Numbered from the stretch's first letter, positions 16,331-23,867 are shown. The stretch is 33,241 nucleotides of DNA from an uncultured Bdellovibrionales bacterium (GCA_938002015.1 CALLAU010000071.1:1-33241); one strand, 5' to 3'. The notes: generated by a model not told the origin, from the sequence alone. Program-made: numbers and translations.

Positions 16331-16621
16331 ATGACTTATAAATCAAAAAGTACAAGTATATACTATGATGCTCTAGGTTTAGAGCTTAAACAAGCTCGCT
16401 TAAAACAAGGGCTTACCATAGCTGAAGTTGGTGAAGCAGTAGGGCACAGTTCAGGTCAATTCATTTCTAATATAGAAAGAAGTAAGGCTCCACTTCCACT
16501 AAACCTCTTAATTGAACTTCAAAAACTATATAAGCTAGATAGTCGAAAGATTATTGAAGCCTCGGTTCAGGCATACAAGCAAAAACTAACAAACGAAGCA
16601 AAAATTCAAATTAAGCAGTAG
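16331..16621 (+). CDS. XRE-family helix-turn-helix regulator
   Basis: A 96-aa DNA-binding protein. The Cro/C1-type HTH spans about residues 12-66: LGLELKQARLKQGLTIAEVGEAVG is helices 1-2, HSSGQFISNIERSKAPLP is the recognition helix region, and LNLLIELQKLYKLD are helices 4-5. A short basic tail follows. It abuts the upstream gene (stop TAA immediately before ATG). It is convergent with the diiron oxidase gene, overlapping it by 11 bp. Its target is unknown; the palindrome before the GNAT gene on the opposite strand is a candidate. Confidence 0.88.
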   Translation: MTYKSKSTSIYYDALGLELKQARLKQGLTIAEVGEAVGHSSGQFISNIERSKAPLPLNLLIELQKLYKLDSRKIIEASVQAYKQKLTNEAKIQIKQ

Positions 16622-17246
16622 CTTCACTGTAAGTACTTTTGATTATAGAAACTTCAAATAGTATATTTCTATAAAGCTCATAGGACATTTCTAAACTCTC
16701 TAGTACTGCCTTTTTATCAATTTCATTTAGATTCTCAATCTGCTTTAGAGCATCTTCTAGGTGGTCTCCATCTTCTTCTACATGAACTCTAATAAAATTT
16801 GAGGACCTTGTACCAAAAGTCGCAACTACATTATCTAGAATGTGTTTACCATGGTAAACAGCAAAGCCTTCTAAAAACAGTATATATCCCATTAAATAGA
16901 AAGGACTAATTTTTGAGCACCCAAAGTACTGATTACGATAGAAAAGTTTATTTGAAGTTAGTTCAGAAAAATCAGCTATACTAAGACCTAACTTCTTTAA
17001 GTCTGTAAGCGCTAAATCTTCGTGCCCTTGCTCCTCTGAGATATGAGCACCGAGTCTTCTATGGTAGTTTTCTTGTTCAAAGCTAGTATTTGTAGCGCTT
17101 AAATTCAGCAATCTTGTCGAGTGCCTTACAAAATAATAAGATTGCGCAAGCCAATTTCCGTATACATTTTTATTTGACCAGTTAATATTTGAAACTGGTT
17201 TTTTCATCTTTTCCATTATTTGATTAAAGTACTGTTCTATATTCAT
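16611..17246 (-). CDS. Haem-oxygenase-like diiron oxidase (HDO family)
   Basis: A 211-aa all-helical protein. The metal-ligand pattern of haem-oxygenase-like diiron proteins (the family of UndA, BesC, SznF) is visible: Glu/His in HISEEQGHEDLAL (about 73-81), an EGFAVYHG helix (~140), and RVHVEEDGDHLEDAL (about 165-179) supplying His, Asp and His. Such enzymes use O2 to oxidise or cleave small amino- or fatty-acid-derived metabolites. Its ATG lies 23 bp inside the upstream acyltransferase gene, so translation is coupled. The substrate is presumably the product of that acyltransferase (inference). TenA or true haem oxygenase are less likely because their active-site residues are absent. Confidence 0.72.
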   Translation of the reverse strand: MNIEQYFNQIMEKMKKPVSNINWSNKNVYGNWLAQSYYFVRHSTRLLNLSATNTSFEQENYHRRLGAHISEEQGHEDLALTDLKKLGLSIADFSELTSNKLFYRNQYFGCSKISPFYLMGYILFLEGFAVYHGKHILDNVVATFGTRSSNFIRVHVEEDGDHLEDALKQIENLNEIDKKAVLESLEMSYELYRNILFEVSIIKSTYSEATA

Positions 17247-17916
17247 TTAAGTTCTCTCTTCTTTTATAAAAATTGATTTGGTTATCCCATACAAAATCAT
17301 TAAATTTCTGAATTTCAGGTGTAGGTAAAACTCTTTCCGCTGGGAAACACATCATCACCTCAACAGGGCAATCATACCGTTTCTTGTCATCTGAAACAGA
17401 TATAAACCCCATTTTTCTTATCATATTTTGAACATTTGTAATTTTTCGAGGTACTCCAGTGCAAACATCTATTCCCATACTCTCTGCTAGTCTTAAAGCT
17501 AAGTATAAGTTTGCTTCTGTAAACTTAAAGCCAGTTTTGCGCTCGGAGTATTTGCTGTTGATTGCATTGAATTCTATTGTCATAAGCGTTTTAGTGTTTT
17601 TAGATGACATAAACTCAACTCCCTGACCAAGAAAATCTTGAAAGTAGGGCATATCATACAAGTAGTCCTGCTTAAGATTTACAACTCTACAGCAAACTTG
17701 AGAGACAACTATATTTTCATGAAAAATAGATAGTATATGAGTGTTTTTGAAAAAATCATCAGGGTTAAATGAGCCATTCAGCCTGATTAGCTGTCTTCGC
17801 CAAATCTTTTTCCAATGTTGGTATGATTCGTTTTGAAGATCTATATATTCTTCATCAGAAACATAGCCACCTGGAACAACGACCATTTTATAGCTATTAA
17901 GATCAATGCTACTCAT
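17224..17916 (-). CDS. GNAT-fold acyltransferase, autoinducer/N-acyl amino acid synthase-like
   Basis: A 230-aa protein of the acyl-homoserine-lactone synthase / FeeM-like GNAT group. Features are an N-terminal strand-loop with LQNESYQHWKKIWRRQL, strands around HILSIFHENIVVSQVCCRVV, an E-containing strand LMTIEFNAIN, and the helix-strand EANLYLALRLAESMGIDVCTGVPRKITNVQNMIRKMGF near the C-terminus, where FeeM-like enzymes carry a comparable helix and GF motif. It probably transfers an acyl group from acyl-ACP or acyl-CoA to an amine. First gene of a two-gene operon with the diiron oxidase; no RBS before the ATG, and a palindrome overlaps its -10. Acyl donor and acceptor are unknown. Confidence 0.65.
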   Translation of the reverse strand: MSSIDLNSYKMVVVPGGYVSDEEYIDLQNESYQHWKKIWRRQLIRLNGSFNPDDFFKNTHILSIFHENIVVSQVCCRVVNLKQDYLYDMPYFQDFLGQGVEFMSSKNTKTLMTIEFNAINSKYSERKTGFKFTEANLYLALRLAESMGIDVCTGVPRKITNVQNMIRKMGFISVSDDKKRYDCPVEVMMCFPAERVLPTPEIQKFNDFVWDNQINFYKRRENLNEYRTVL

Positions 17917-17919
17917 AAT

Positions 17920-17954
17920 AAATAAACTTTATTTGTTTAAAATTTAATGTACAA
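17920..17954 (-). promoter_or_regulatory. Promoter with palindrome before the acyltransferase gene
   Basis: On the - strand TTGTAC (17949-17954), a 17-bp spacer and TAAAGT (17926-17931) give a -35/-10 pair ending 9 bases before the ATG. AAATAAA-C-TTTATTT (17920-17934) is a perfect 7-bp inverted repeat over the -10. The sequence is very AT-rich, so chance symmetry is possible. Confidence 0.35.
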
Positions 17955-18242
17955 GACCTAACGCCTATAAAGCTAGTTATATAGACATTTATTCTTTCAA
18001 TATGAGGCATATGTATACTCTAATCTAAATTTCTAAGAGCATATTTAGTAAATTAACTTTTAAGTACCAATAAAGGCAGCGAGTTTAAATTCTGATAATT
18101 TATATTATGTTACAATTTAAATTCAGAACAATGTAACCCTACTCATATATTCACGAAAACCAACCTGCCAATGTTTTACAATGCAAGTCACAGATGCTAA
18201 TTTTTCAACTAAACAAAAAACAATTAGGTAAAAACTGTATAA
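17955..18242. other. AT-rich intergenic region, no gene seen
   Basis: Between the divergent acyltransferase and transglycosylase genes. TTTAAATTC followed by TGA or AGA occurs twice (around 18083 and 18115). GTTACA (18109-18114) and TGTAAC (18132-18137) form an inverted repeat about 105 bp before the transglycosylase. I find no RNA gene and no coding frame with support. Confidence 0.4.
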
Positions 18243-18905
18243 ATGAATTGTAAACCCGGTTACCACTTCGTAAGACAACACAAAAGAAAAAGTAAAAATG
18301 GCACAATGTCTATTGTTGATGCCCACTGTAGAAAGAACTCCAAAAATAAAAAGAGCTTTTTATTTAAGTCTAACCTATCTTATATTTATACGAACTCTAA
18401 AAGCATATATAAATATAAAAGGCTCCCATTGATACAAGGGTTTAAAAAAGATCAAGGTCAATATGATCGAATGATCCAGTTTTGGCTTAAGTACTGGAAA
18501 GACCAAGGGCTCATTAAAGATGATATCGACCCTATTCTTATTAAAGCACTTATTGCCATTGAATCCAGTTTTAGAGAACAAGTAATAACTTCAATGCCAA
18601 ATAGCTCTGCTACAGGACTTATGCAAATAGTAAAAACTACTTTAAGAATTTTATCTCAAAAACAAGGGAAAGAAGTTCGTAAGTTCAATATAGATGTTTC
18701 ACAAAAAGAAATACAAGATGCTAATACTAATATCGCTGTTGGTACGAGGTGGCTTGTTTATAAAATAACTACGTCACCGTGGAAAAATAAAAAAAGTTAC
18801 AGTGATCGAATATTTGGAGGCCTTAAGTTTTATCATTCATGGGATAAATATGGTGAAGAATATGCTAATAAGGTTCTAAGTTTATATGAAAAGTCGAAAA
18901 AATAA
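18243..18905 (+). CDS. SLT-type lytic transglycosylase
   Basis: A 220-aa peptidoglycan hydrolase. The C-terminal domain (about 85-215) is a goose-lysozyme/SLT fold. The catalytic Glu is in KALIAIESSFREQ, followed by SSATGLMQIVKTTLRIL, then NTNIAVGTRWLVYKI and FGGLKFYHSW, in SLT order (the last replaces the usual YNAG). The first 35 residues are a basic motif with two Cys (CKPGYHFVRQHKR and VDAHCRKN), then a basic linker. There is no Sec signal peptide, so export would need another route. It overlaps the following lipoprotein gene by 20 bp, suggesting the two products work together. The RBS is weak (TAGG, 14 bases upstream). Confidence 0.83.
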   Translation: MNCKPGYHFVRQHKRKSKNGTMSIVDAHCRKNSKNKKSFLFKSNLSYIYTNSKSIYKYKRLPLIQGFKKDQGQYDRMIQFWLKYWKDQGLIKDDIDPILIKALIAIESSFREQVITSMPNSSATGLMQIVKTTLRILSQKQGKEVRKFNIDVSQKEIQDANTNIAVGTRWLVYKITTSPWKNKKSYSDRIFGGLKFYHSWDKYGEEYANKVLSLYEKSKK

Positions 18906-19485
18906 ATACCTTTGGAACCTGTTTCTTATCCTTTTTTTAAACTCTTGCAGTGTAAAACAGCAAGACACCCTGCCAATATATGAAAATAAAAGAATTGTGG
19001 TTAGCTGCACATATGGTGAAAAAGTTAAGACTTATGAGCTAGGTGACCTTATCTGTACAAAATCAAAAATAAATATCAATAAACATGAGTATTTAGAAAT
19101 CAAATTTATAGTAAATGATAAAAATTCTGAAGATCCTTATGAGTATGGATATCAAGAGCTTCATAGATATCGAAATGGCAGATTAATTGAAAAAGTTAAA
19201 CTAAGAGAGGATAGCGATGCATACTGGAGTCAGACCCCTTTCATTAGGTTAAGGGAAAAACTCTTTCTTTCAGATTTAGATGGCAATGGAACTTTAGAGT
19301 TTGCTATACTGCCTTTTCATCCAGGTAGTGCTATTTGGTTAACTGCTAGAATATACTCTTTAGACTCCAACCAGATAAGTTACTGGGGGAATGGGAGGTA
19401 TCGTTTTGAAGCAGATACACATGTTCAGCTGAACTGCCCAAAGTGTTCAAAATTTAATTCTGCTGAATGTAAAAAATGTCACTAA
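18886..19485 (+). CDS. Lipoprotein with FG-GAP-like motif and Cys-rich tail
   Basis: A 199-aa lipoprotein. N-terminal signal KYLWNLFLILFLNSC has the acceptor Cys at about residue 21. The mature domain is beta-rich with DLDGNGTLEFAIL, the calcium-type DxDxNG motif of FG-GAP/VCBS repeats. The last 15 residues carry CPKCSKFNSAECKKC, a zinc-ribbon-like Cys cluster that is odd for an envelope protein. It overlaps the transglycosylase gene by 20 bp. A periplasmic lipoprotein paired with a wall hydrolase could be its inhibitor or partner (inference). I recognise no family for the whole protein. Confidence 0.72.
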   Translation: MKSRKNKYLWNLFLILFLNSCSVKQQDTLPIYENKRIVVSCTYGEKVKTYELGDLICTKSKININKHEYLEIKFIVNDKNSEDPYEYGYQELHRYRNGRLIEKVKLREDSDAYWSQTPFIRLREKLFLSDLDGNGTLEFAILPFHPGSAIWLTARIYSLDSNQISYWGNGRYRFEADTHVQLNCPKCSKFNSAECKKCH

Positions 19486-19527
19486 TAACGTAAACCTTTA
19501 ATTAGGTCCCACTTATTACTAAACTTT

Positions 19528-20670
19528 TTAAATGAAAGTACCTGCCCAGAGTTTGTTTAAAAATGTCTCCCAGTACATGTTTTGAATGCCACTTTCTTCA
19601 TTTCGGGATTCAATACGATCCTGTGATACTAATATCAAATTATTCCAATCTTTCTCTTCATTAATAGCCCTAAGACCTTTATGATCGTCTTTGGTTACCT
19701 TCTTTGTAGCTTTGACTTCAACAGCCAAGTTTTCTCCAACAATAAAATCAACTTCATATTGACTCTTAGACTGCCAATAACATAGATCTTCTCTTATAAA
19801 ATTATAATTTAAATAAGCTCGTATTTCACATGCAATAAACTGTTCAAAAGCATGTCCATAAAGATCTGACTGGGGATCAATATTCTTAATGCCACGAATA
19901 ACTCTTGTAACACCTGGATCGAAGAAATAAAATTTAGCTCTTGATAACGCTTGCCTTTTCTTGGATCGCGTCCATGCCGGTAGCTGAAAACCTATAAGGG
20001 TGTCTTCTAAAATCTGATAATAATCTCTTACTGTATTTGGTGAAAGCTGAGCATTATTCCCTATTTTTGAAAAATTAAGTAAGTTTCCATTAGCATGTGC
20101 AGCAGCGATCAAAAACCTGTGGTAGTTTGGAAGGTTTTGTACAAGTGCTTCAGCTTGAATCTCCTCTTTTAAATATGTATCAACATAATTATATAGAAAT
20201 TCATTTGGCTCATCTGATAAATATGAAAGAGGAAGGCCTCCATATTGTAAGTATTTATTTAATTCAAACTGTTCTCTTAATTCATACCACGTTAGTCCAA
20301 ACAAAGATGATTTGTATGCTCTGCCTGAAAGAAGGTTAACTCCTTTTCTCTTTAACTTTCTTGCGCTGCTACCCGTTAGCAGAAACTTAATTTTTTTTTC
20401 TTCAATAAGAAGATGAACCATATTCAAAAGCTCTGGAACTCTCTGTATCTCATCAATAATTACTTTTTTCTTATCGATCATATGTTTAAGGTCTGAAGGT
20501 GTAGATGCAAGCCTTAAGTAAATTTCTGAATCAAGAAGGTTAATGTACTGAACCTCATCAGAAAAACTTCTTCTAATCAAGTTGCTCTTACCTACGGCCC
20601 TTGGGCCAAATAGGAAATAAGAGTTTTTATCTAAAAGACCTTGAAGGTTTAAAAATCTGTCTACCCACAT
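19528..20670 (-). CDS. AAA_14 / DUF4143 ATPase
   Basis: A 380-aa P-loop ATPase. Walker A is FLFGPRAVGKS (about 19-29), Walker B is KVIIDEIQRVPELL (~70), and the sensor segment is FLLTGSSARKLKR. The DUF4143 C-terminal domain includes NYHRFLIAAAHANGNLLNFSKIG and a winged-helix-like NTVRDYYQILEDT. A nuclease-like YEVDFIVGENLAVEVKAT (D...E-x-K) ends it. Such proteins are common, scattered accessory ATPases, perhaps linked to DNA or defence; their function is not established. It is convergent with the lipoprotein gene 42 bp away. RBS AAGG precedes the ATG closely. Confidence 0.9.
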   Translation of the reverse strand: MWVDRFLNLQGLLDKNSYFLFGPRAVGKSNLIRRSFSDEVQYINLLDSEIYLRLASTPSDLKHMIDKKKVIIDEIQRVPELLNMVHLLIEEKKIKFLLTGSSARKLKRKGVNLLSGRAYKSSLFGLTWYELREQFELNKYLQYGGLPLSYLSDEPNEFLYNYVDTYLKEEIQAEALVQNLPNYHRFLIAAAHANGNLLNFSKIGNNAQLSPNTVRDYYQILEDTLIGFQLPAWTRSKKRQALSRAKFYFFDPGVTRVIRGIKNIDPQSDLYGHAFEQFIACEIRAYLNYNFIREDLCYWQSKSQYEVDFIVGENLAVEVKATKKVTKDDHKGLRAINEEKDWNNLILVSQDRIESRNEESGIQNMYWETFLNKLWAGTFI

Positions 20671-20679
20671 ACCTTATAT

Positions 20680-20735
20680 ATTATCAGATGCTTCGTGGTT
20701 TGTCATGATAATTCACGAAGTATATGATGATTATC
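20680..20735 (-). promoter_or_regulatory. Promoter region with inverted repeat before the AAA_14 gene
   Basis: CTTCGTG (20691-20697) and CACGAAG (20714-20720) form a perfect 7-bp inverted repeat. On the - strand ATGACA (20701-20706) and GATAAT (20680-20685) lie within or beside it at 15-bp spacing, and TATACT (20719-20724) is a second -10-like box. Autoregulation is possible. Confidence 0.4.
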
Positions 20736-20989
20736 ATAAAAAAATTCATATTTTTTTAAATAACACTCAAGTAACTGGAATAACTACACTTTTACATGTT
20801 TTAATTTGAGCCACTTTCATATTTCCTATCAATTCTAAGTCTAAATTAGACCATTTTTTAATAAAACCCTAGCATATCGGTACAAAAATAAAGTCAATCT
20901 TTAGAAAATCCAAAGTACAACTTTACATTTGTCTCCAACTTCAAGGCTCTTATTTTCCTAAAAAGCCTTCCCTCTCTTCACAATTACAC
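20736..20989. other. Intergenic region, no gene seen
   Basis: AT-rich sequence after the antitoxin gene. AAGGCT (20943-20948) and AGCCTT (20964-20969) form a 6-bp hairpin just past the antitoxin stop, a weak terminator candidate. GTCTAA-A-TTAGAC (20839-20851) is a short palindrome. No supported coding frame. Confidence 0.4.
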
Positions 20990-21208
20990 CTAATCACTAC
21001 TTAGACCTTTTCTAATATATTCAACAATAATGTTTTGATATTTCTTGTTCTCGAATTTAGCTTTTGATTTCAAAGCCTTTAATAAATTCTCAGGAATCCG
21101 AATACTTATCATTTTTTTAGGTCCATCAATTTTCTGATTTAAAGTTCTCATATTTTCTAAAAAAGTTAAGGCCTCTTCAGGAGTAATGTTTTCCTCTCTT
21201 GTTTTCAT
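20990..21208 (-). CDS. Ribbon-helix-helix (CopG-like) antitoxin
   Basis: A 72-aa protein. Residues about 33-70 (KKMISIRIPENLLKALK and KKYQNIIVEYIRKGL) are a ribbon-helix-helix: the ISIRIP strand contacts DNA and the two helices dimerise. The N-terminal 30 residues, acidic and helical, would bind the partner. It begins 1 base after the stop of the nucleotidyltransferase gene. RHH proteins next to nucleotidyltransferases usually act as antitoxin and operon repressor, and a long palindrome overlaps the operon promoter. Confidence 0.83.
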   Translation of the reverse strand: MKTREENITPEEALTFLENMRTLNQKIDGPKKMISIRIPENLLKALKSKAKFENKKYQNIIVEYIRKGLSSD

Positions 21209-21209
21209 A

Positions 21210-21692
21210 TTAATTCCTAACCTTTTTTTCCTTAATTTTCTTTAGAATAGGTTGAAGATCTTCTTTATCTTTTGCTCGACCAGTGCTTTGCTTCATATCA
21301 TAAAGTTTTTCTAATTTAAGAACAGGAACTTTTGAACCACTTACTATAATGGTTTCGTAATCGCTTGATTTAAGGTCTTCAGTAATTAAAATATCTACTA
21401 TTCTAGCTGGATTCTTATAGTCAACAAATGACCAAGCTGTAAGGTTTCTATTTTCTATATATTCTTTTCTGTAAAGTGCCATATCATCAGATGAAATAGG
21501 AAGGCGACTTTTTAACCCTATTAGACTCAAAGCTTTTTCAATGCTCTTAAACTGTTTTTTACTTAACTTAATACAAAGGTCCACATCAATAGTTGCTCTA
21601 ACAATTCCATGTAGAGCAAGGGCATATCCACCAGCTACAGCAAACTTAACATTTTCTTTATTTAAAATATTAATCACATCATATAAGAACAT
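21210..21692 (-). CDS. Nucleotidyltransferase-fold protein, probable toxin of a TA pair
   Basis: A 160-aa minimal nucleotidyltransferase-like protein. The signature is VAGGYALALHGIVRATIDVDLCI (residues about 18-41): GG-x-A, then the Asp-x-Asp metal pair in DVD. A third acidic residue is probably in ARIVDILIT (~98). A C-terminal helix KLEKLYDMKQSTGRAKDKEDL matches the end segment of AbiEii/DUF6036-type proteins. It precedes the RHH gene, toxin-first order. The ATG at 21692 is preceded by AGGG only 3 bases away, inside a short leader that starts within the palindromic operator. Toxicity is inferred from arrangement. Confidence 0.8.
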   Translation of the reverse strand: MFLYDVINILNKENVKFAVAGGYALALHGIVRATIDVDLCIKLSKKQFKSIEKALSLIGLKSRLPISSDDMALYRKEYIENRNLTAWSFVDYKNPARIVDILITEDLKSSDYETIIVSGSKVPVLKLEKLYDMKQSTGRAKDKEDLQPILKKIKEKKVRN

Positions 21693-21695
21693 ACC

Positions 21696-21738
21696 CTATT
21701 GTATATACAAGTATATACAATAGCAAATTTATTCTCAA
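21696..21738 (-). promoter_or_regulatory. TA promoter with 28-bp near-perfect palindromic operator
   Basis: CTATTGTATATAC (21696-21708), AA, and its exact complement GTATATACAATAG (21711-21723) form 13-bp arms; each contains the smaller palindrome GTATATAC. On the - strand -35 TTGAGA (21733-21738), a 17-bp spacer and -10 TATACT (21710-21715) put the operator over the -10 and start site. Two tandem short palindromes are a classic RHH repressor site. Confidence 0.75.
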
Positions 21739-21774
21739 TAATTTATAAGGTCTTAAAATTACTAACCTTTTTTA

Positions 21775-22806
21775 TTACTCTTGCTCCGTCTGAATGGAGA
21801 TATCCCCAGCAGTTGTTGCAATTTTAACTCTCCCATCACCATTTCCAAGAGTTACAGGGTTTGATTTTTTGTCTATATCTTTTCCATCAACTTCAATATC
21901 ACCTGCAAAAGTTGAGGTTATTAGCTGGATATTAGGCTTTGATAAAAACTCTAAATCAATGTCCCCTGCAGTTGCACTAATTTTAAGTTCAGGCTTAGGG
22001 TTCTTAGTTTTAATATCAATATCTCCAGCAGTACTTTTAAACTCTCCTTCTTTAAATTCACCTGCAAAATCAATATCTCCAGCAGTACTTTTTAAACTGA
22101 CTAAGTTTTTTACTTCTGAATTTTCAAAATTAATATCTCCACTAGTTGAACTTATCTTTAAAACTTCAAATTCAGAATCTTTAAAATTTAAATCACCGCT
22201 TTTTGAAGACACATTTAACTCATTAATTTTATTTGACTCAGCTGTAATATCTCCACTCATGATTTCTAGATCAACAACTTCTAAATTTAATTTTTCTAAA
22301 ACAATATCTCCAGATAGACTTTCAAGATTTAAATCTTTTAAGTTAGAGTTCTTAGGAACCTTGATCTGCATCTCTCGTCTCTTCTTTGAGGAATCTGTTA
22401 TAGAAAAGAAGGGGAAGTCTAAGTTAATGGCAATTTGACCAGAACTGTAATTCTTTTTAGCTGGTTCAAAACTAAGATTAAGTGATCTGTTAACATTTAC
22501 AGAAGTAAATTTAGGATATAAAAGCTCATCAGTTTTTAAATCATATATTTCATAGTAATTAATCTTAATACTATCAGTTAAAGATTCATCTTCACTGATA
22601 ATAATATCTTCACTAAAACTTTCAATATCTAAGACTCTAGCATCCTCTATTTTTAATACTTTTTCTTTTTTAACATACTTATGATCACTAAATACTTTTT
22701 TGTTTATCGCTTTTTCTACACTTTCTTCTTTAACAAACCTTGAAGACACTCCAGCAACACCAAAACAAAAGGCCGTTAACACACTTATAATAGCAAATGA
22801 TTTCAT
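21775..22806 (-). CDS. DUF4097-family exported beta-repeat protein
   Basis: A 343-aa protein with signal peptide MKSFAIISVLTAFCFGVAGVSS. From about residue 160 on, it is a right-handed beta-helix-like array of DUF4097 rungs, each ending in [S/A]GD[I/L]. I count nine copies: four SGD-type, then five AGD-type. This fold is found in putative adhesins and in the last gene of PadR-HAAS-DUF4097 operons, where it is thought to act at the cell surface in envelope stress. Here it is the third gene behind the PadR and HAAS genes. A 36-nt pure polypurine tract (coding strand) runs up to the ATG. Confidence 0.85.
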   Translation of the reverse strand: MKSFAIISVLTAFCFGVAGVSSRFVKEESVEKAINKKVFSDHKYVKKEKVLKIEDARVLDIESFSEDIIISEDESLTDSIKINYYEIYDLKTDELLYPKFTSVNVNRSLNLSFEPAKKNYSSGQIAINLDFPFFSITDSSKKRREMQIKVPKNSNLKDLNLESLSGDIVLEKLNLEVVDLEIMSGDITAESNKINELNVSSKSGDLNFKDSEFEVLKISSTSGDINFENSEVKNLVSLKSTAGDIDFAGEFKEGEFKSTAGDIDIKTKNPKPELKISATAGDIDLEFLSKPNIQLITSTFAGDIEVDGKDIDKKSNPVTLGNGDGRVKIATTAGDISIQTEQE

Positions 22807-22814
22807 TTCTCTTC

Positions 22815-22840
22815 TCTCTCTTTCTTTTTTCTTTCTCTCT
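22815..22840. repeat. Polypyrimidine mirror repeat (possible triplex DNA)
   Basis: Within a 36-nt uninterrupted pyrimidine run (22806-22841, + strand), positions 22815-22840 read the same forwards and backwards on one strand (10-base arms around a central run of six T). Homopurine-homopyrimidine mirror repeats can form intramolecular triplex (H-DNA). It also provides the purine-rich RBS region of the DUF4097 gene. Confidence 0.6.
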
Positions 22841-22848
22841 TATTTTTT

Positions 22849-23439
22849 TTAAGAGTTTTTCTGTATAAAGTTAATATTCCAATTAAAATAAGATACAAAG
22901 GCTTGTCCAAAACCATACGTAATATAGTAAGTTATAAACAAAAAGATTGTTCCAAGCCCTATAAAGCCTAAAGCTGTAAAAAAGGCTGTTAAATGAGCTG
23001 CAGCTCCCATAGTTATTGTCAGTACTTTAGCAAAGTAGATATAAACTCCTGCTAAACCTCCAAAGAAAAATCCAGCTCCAAGACCAAGCATCGTAATAAC
23101 AACACAAAAACAAGCAAGCACAGGACCTAAAAGTATGATAAAGTTAATCGGTGCTAATATTATTACAGCTCCAATAGAGCCTAATATCGCTTTTACTAAC
23201 GGCCAAAAACCATCAGCTGAAGATATTTTTTGTACCTTATTCTCAGCTATTAAAGAATCTGCCATTTCTTTAGCACTACCAAAAGACTTTAAAATATCTT
23301 CTTCTGATTTTCCCTCAGCCATAGCCTCTCTTATAAAGTCTTGTTGATCATTTATAATTTCTTCAACATCTTCATGTGGAAGCTTTCTTAAGTGGTGCTT
23401 TAACTCACTAATAAAGTTTTGTAAGCTTATGTTGTTCAT
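22849..23439 (-). CDS. HAAS/DUF1700 domain membrane protein
   Basis: A 196-aa protein. The N-terminal HAAS signalling domain (residues 1-70) has the characteristic LRKLPHEDVEEIINDQQDFIREAMAEGKSEEDILKSFGSAKEMADSL, with the helix and FG-x-PxxxA-like pattern. Four membrane segments follow (about 80-195: AILGSIGAVIILAPINFIILL, VLACFCVVITMLGLGAG, GGLAGVYIYFAKVLTI, LGFIGLGTIFLFITYYI). In such operons the HAAS protein relays membrane state to the PadR repressor. It overlaps the PadR gene by 32 bp and precedes the DUF4097 gene. Confidence 0.86.
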   Translation of the reverse strand: MNNISLQNFISELKHHLRKLPHEDVEEIINDQQDFIREAMAEGKSEEDILKSFGSAKEMADSLIAENKVQKISSADGFWPLVKAILGSIGAVIILAPINFIILLGPVLACFCVVITMLGLGAGFFFGGLAGVYIYFAKVLTITMGAAAHLTAFFTALGFIGLGTIFLFITYYITYGFGQAFVSYFNWNINFIQKNS

Positions 23440-23767
23440 TATTCTCTTTCTCCCCGATTTCTTGTTCTAATAAATTTTCAATACTTTTTTTAAATTGTTT
23501 CCATTCAGATAAAAGCTTTTCTGAAGCCTCTTTACCGCTTTTAGTAATGCGGTAATACTTTCTTGGAGGCCCCTCATTTGACTCTTTAAGATAAGTTTCA
23601 AAGTAGTTCTCTTTAGTAAGGCGTCTTAAGATTGGATAAATAGAGCCTTCAGAAATCTCAATCTCACTTGATATAGCCTCTAAGAGCTCATAACCATAAT
23701 AGTCTCTTTGCCTAACAAGGCTTAAGACACACATCTCTAAAATGCCTTTTTTAAACTGTGTGTTCAA
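23408..23767 (-). CDS. PadR-family transcriptional regulator
   Basis: A 119-aa repressor. The winged helix is ILEMCVLSLVRQRDYYGYELLEAIS, then ISEGSIYPILRRLTKENYF (recognition helix) and the wing PPRKYYRITKSGKEASEKLL. A C-terminal dimerisation helix (SEWKQFKKSIENLLEQE) follows. The start is TTG at 23767, preceded by GGGGAG 7 bases upstream. It probably represses its own operon with the HAAS and DUF4097 genes. A 22-bp palindrome about 100 bp upstream is a possible operator. Confidence 0.92.
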   Translation of the reverse strand: MNTQFKKGILEMCVLSLVRQRDYYGYELLEAISSEIEISEGSIYPILRRLTKENYFETYLKESNEGPPRKYYRITKSGKEASEKLLSEWKQFKKSIENLLEQEIGEKENNEQHKLTKLY

Positions 23768-23867
23768 AACTCAACTCCCCTGCTTAAATTACTTCTTATA
23801 ACTAAGATATATAACACACTACTATTCAATGCAAGGTACTGATTAAAAGATAGTCTAGTTCTAAAAG

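Noticed and set aside
16611..17246. TenA thiaminase or classical haem oxygenase
   Set aside because: The EExGH and HxxxxDxxH patterns fit the diiron HDO family better, and no thiamine or haem-uptake genes are nearby.
21794..22438. 214-aa open frame on + antisense to the DUF4097 gene
   Set aside because: Repetitive Ser/Pro-rich translation is a mirror of the SGDI/AGDI repeat codons; no RBS, no family.
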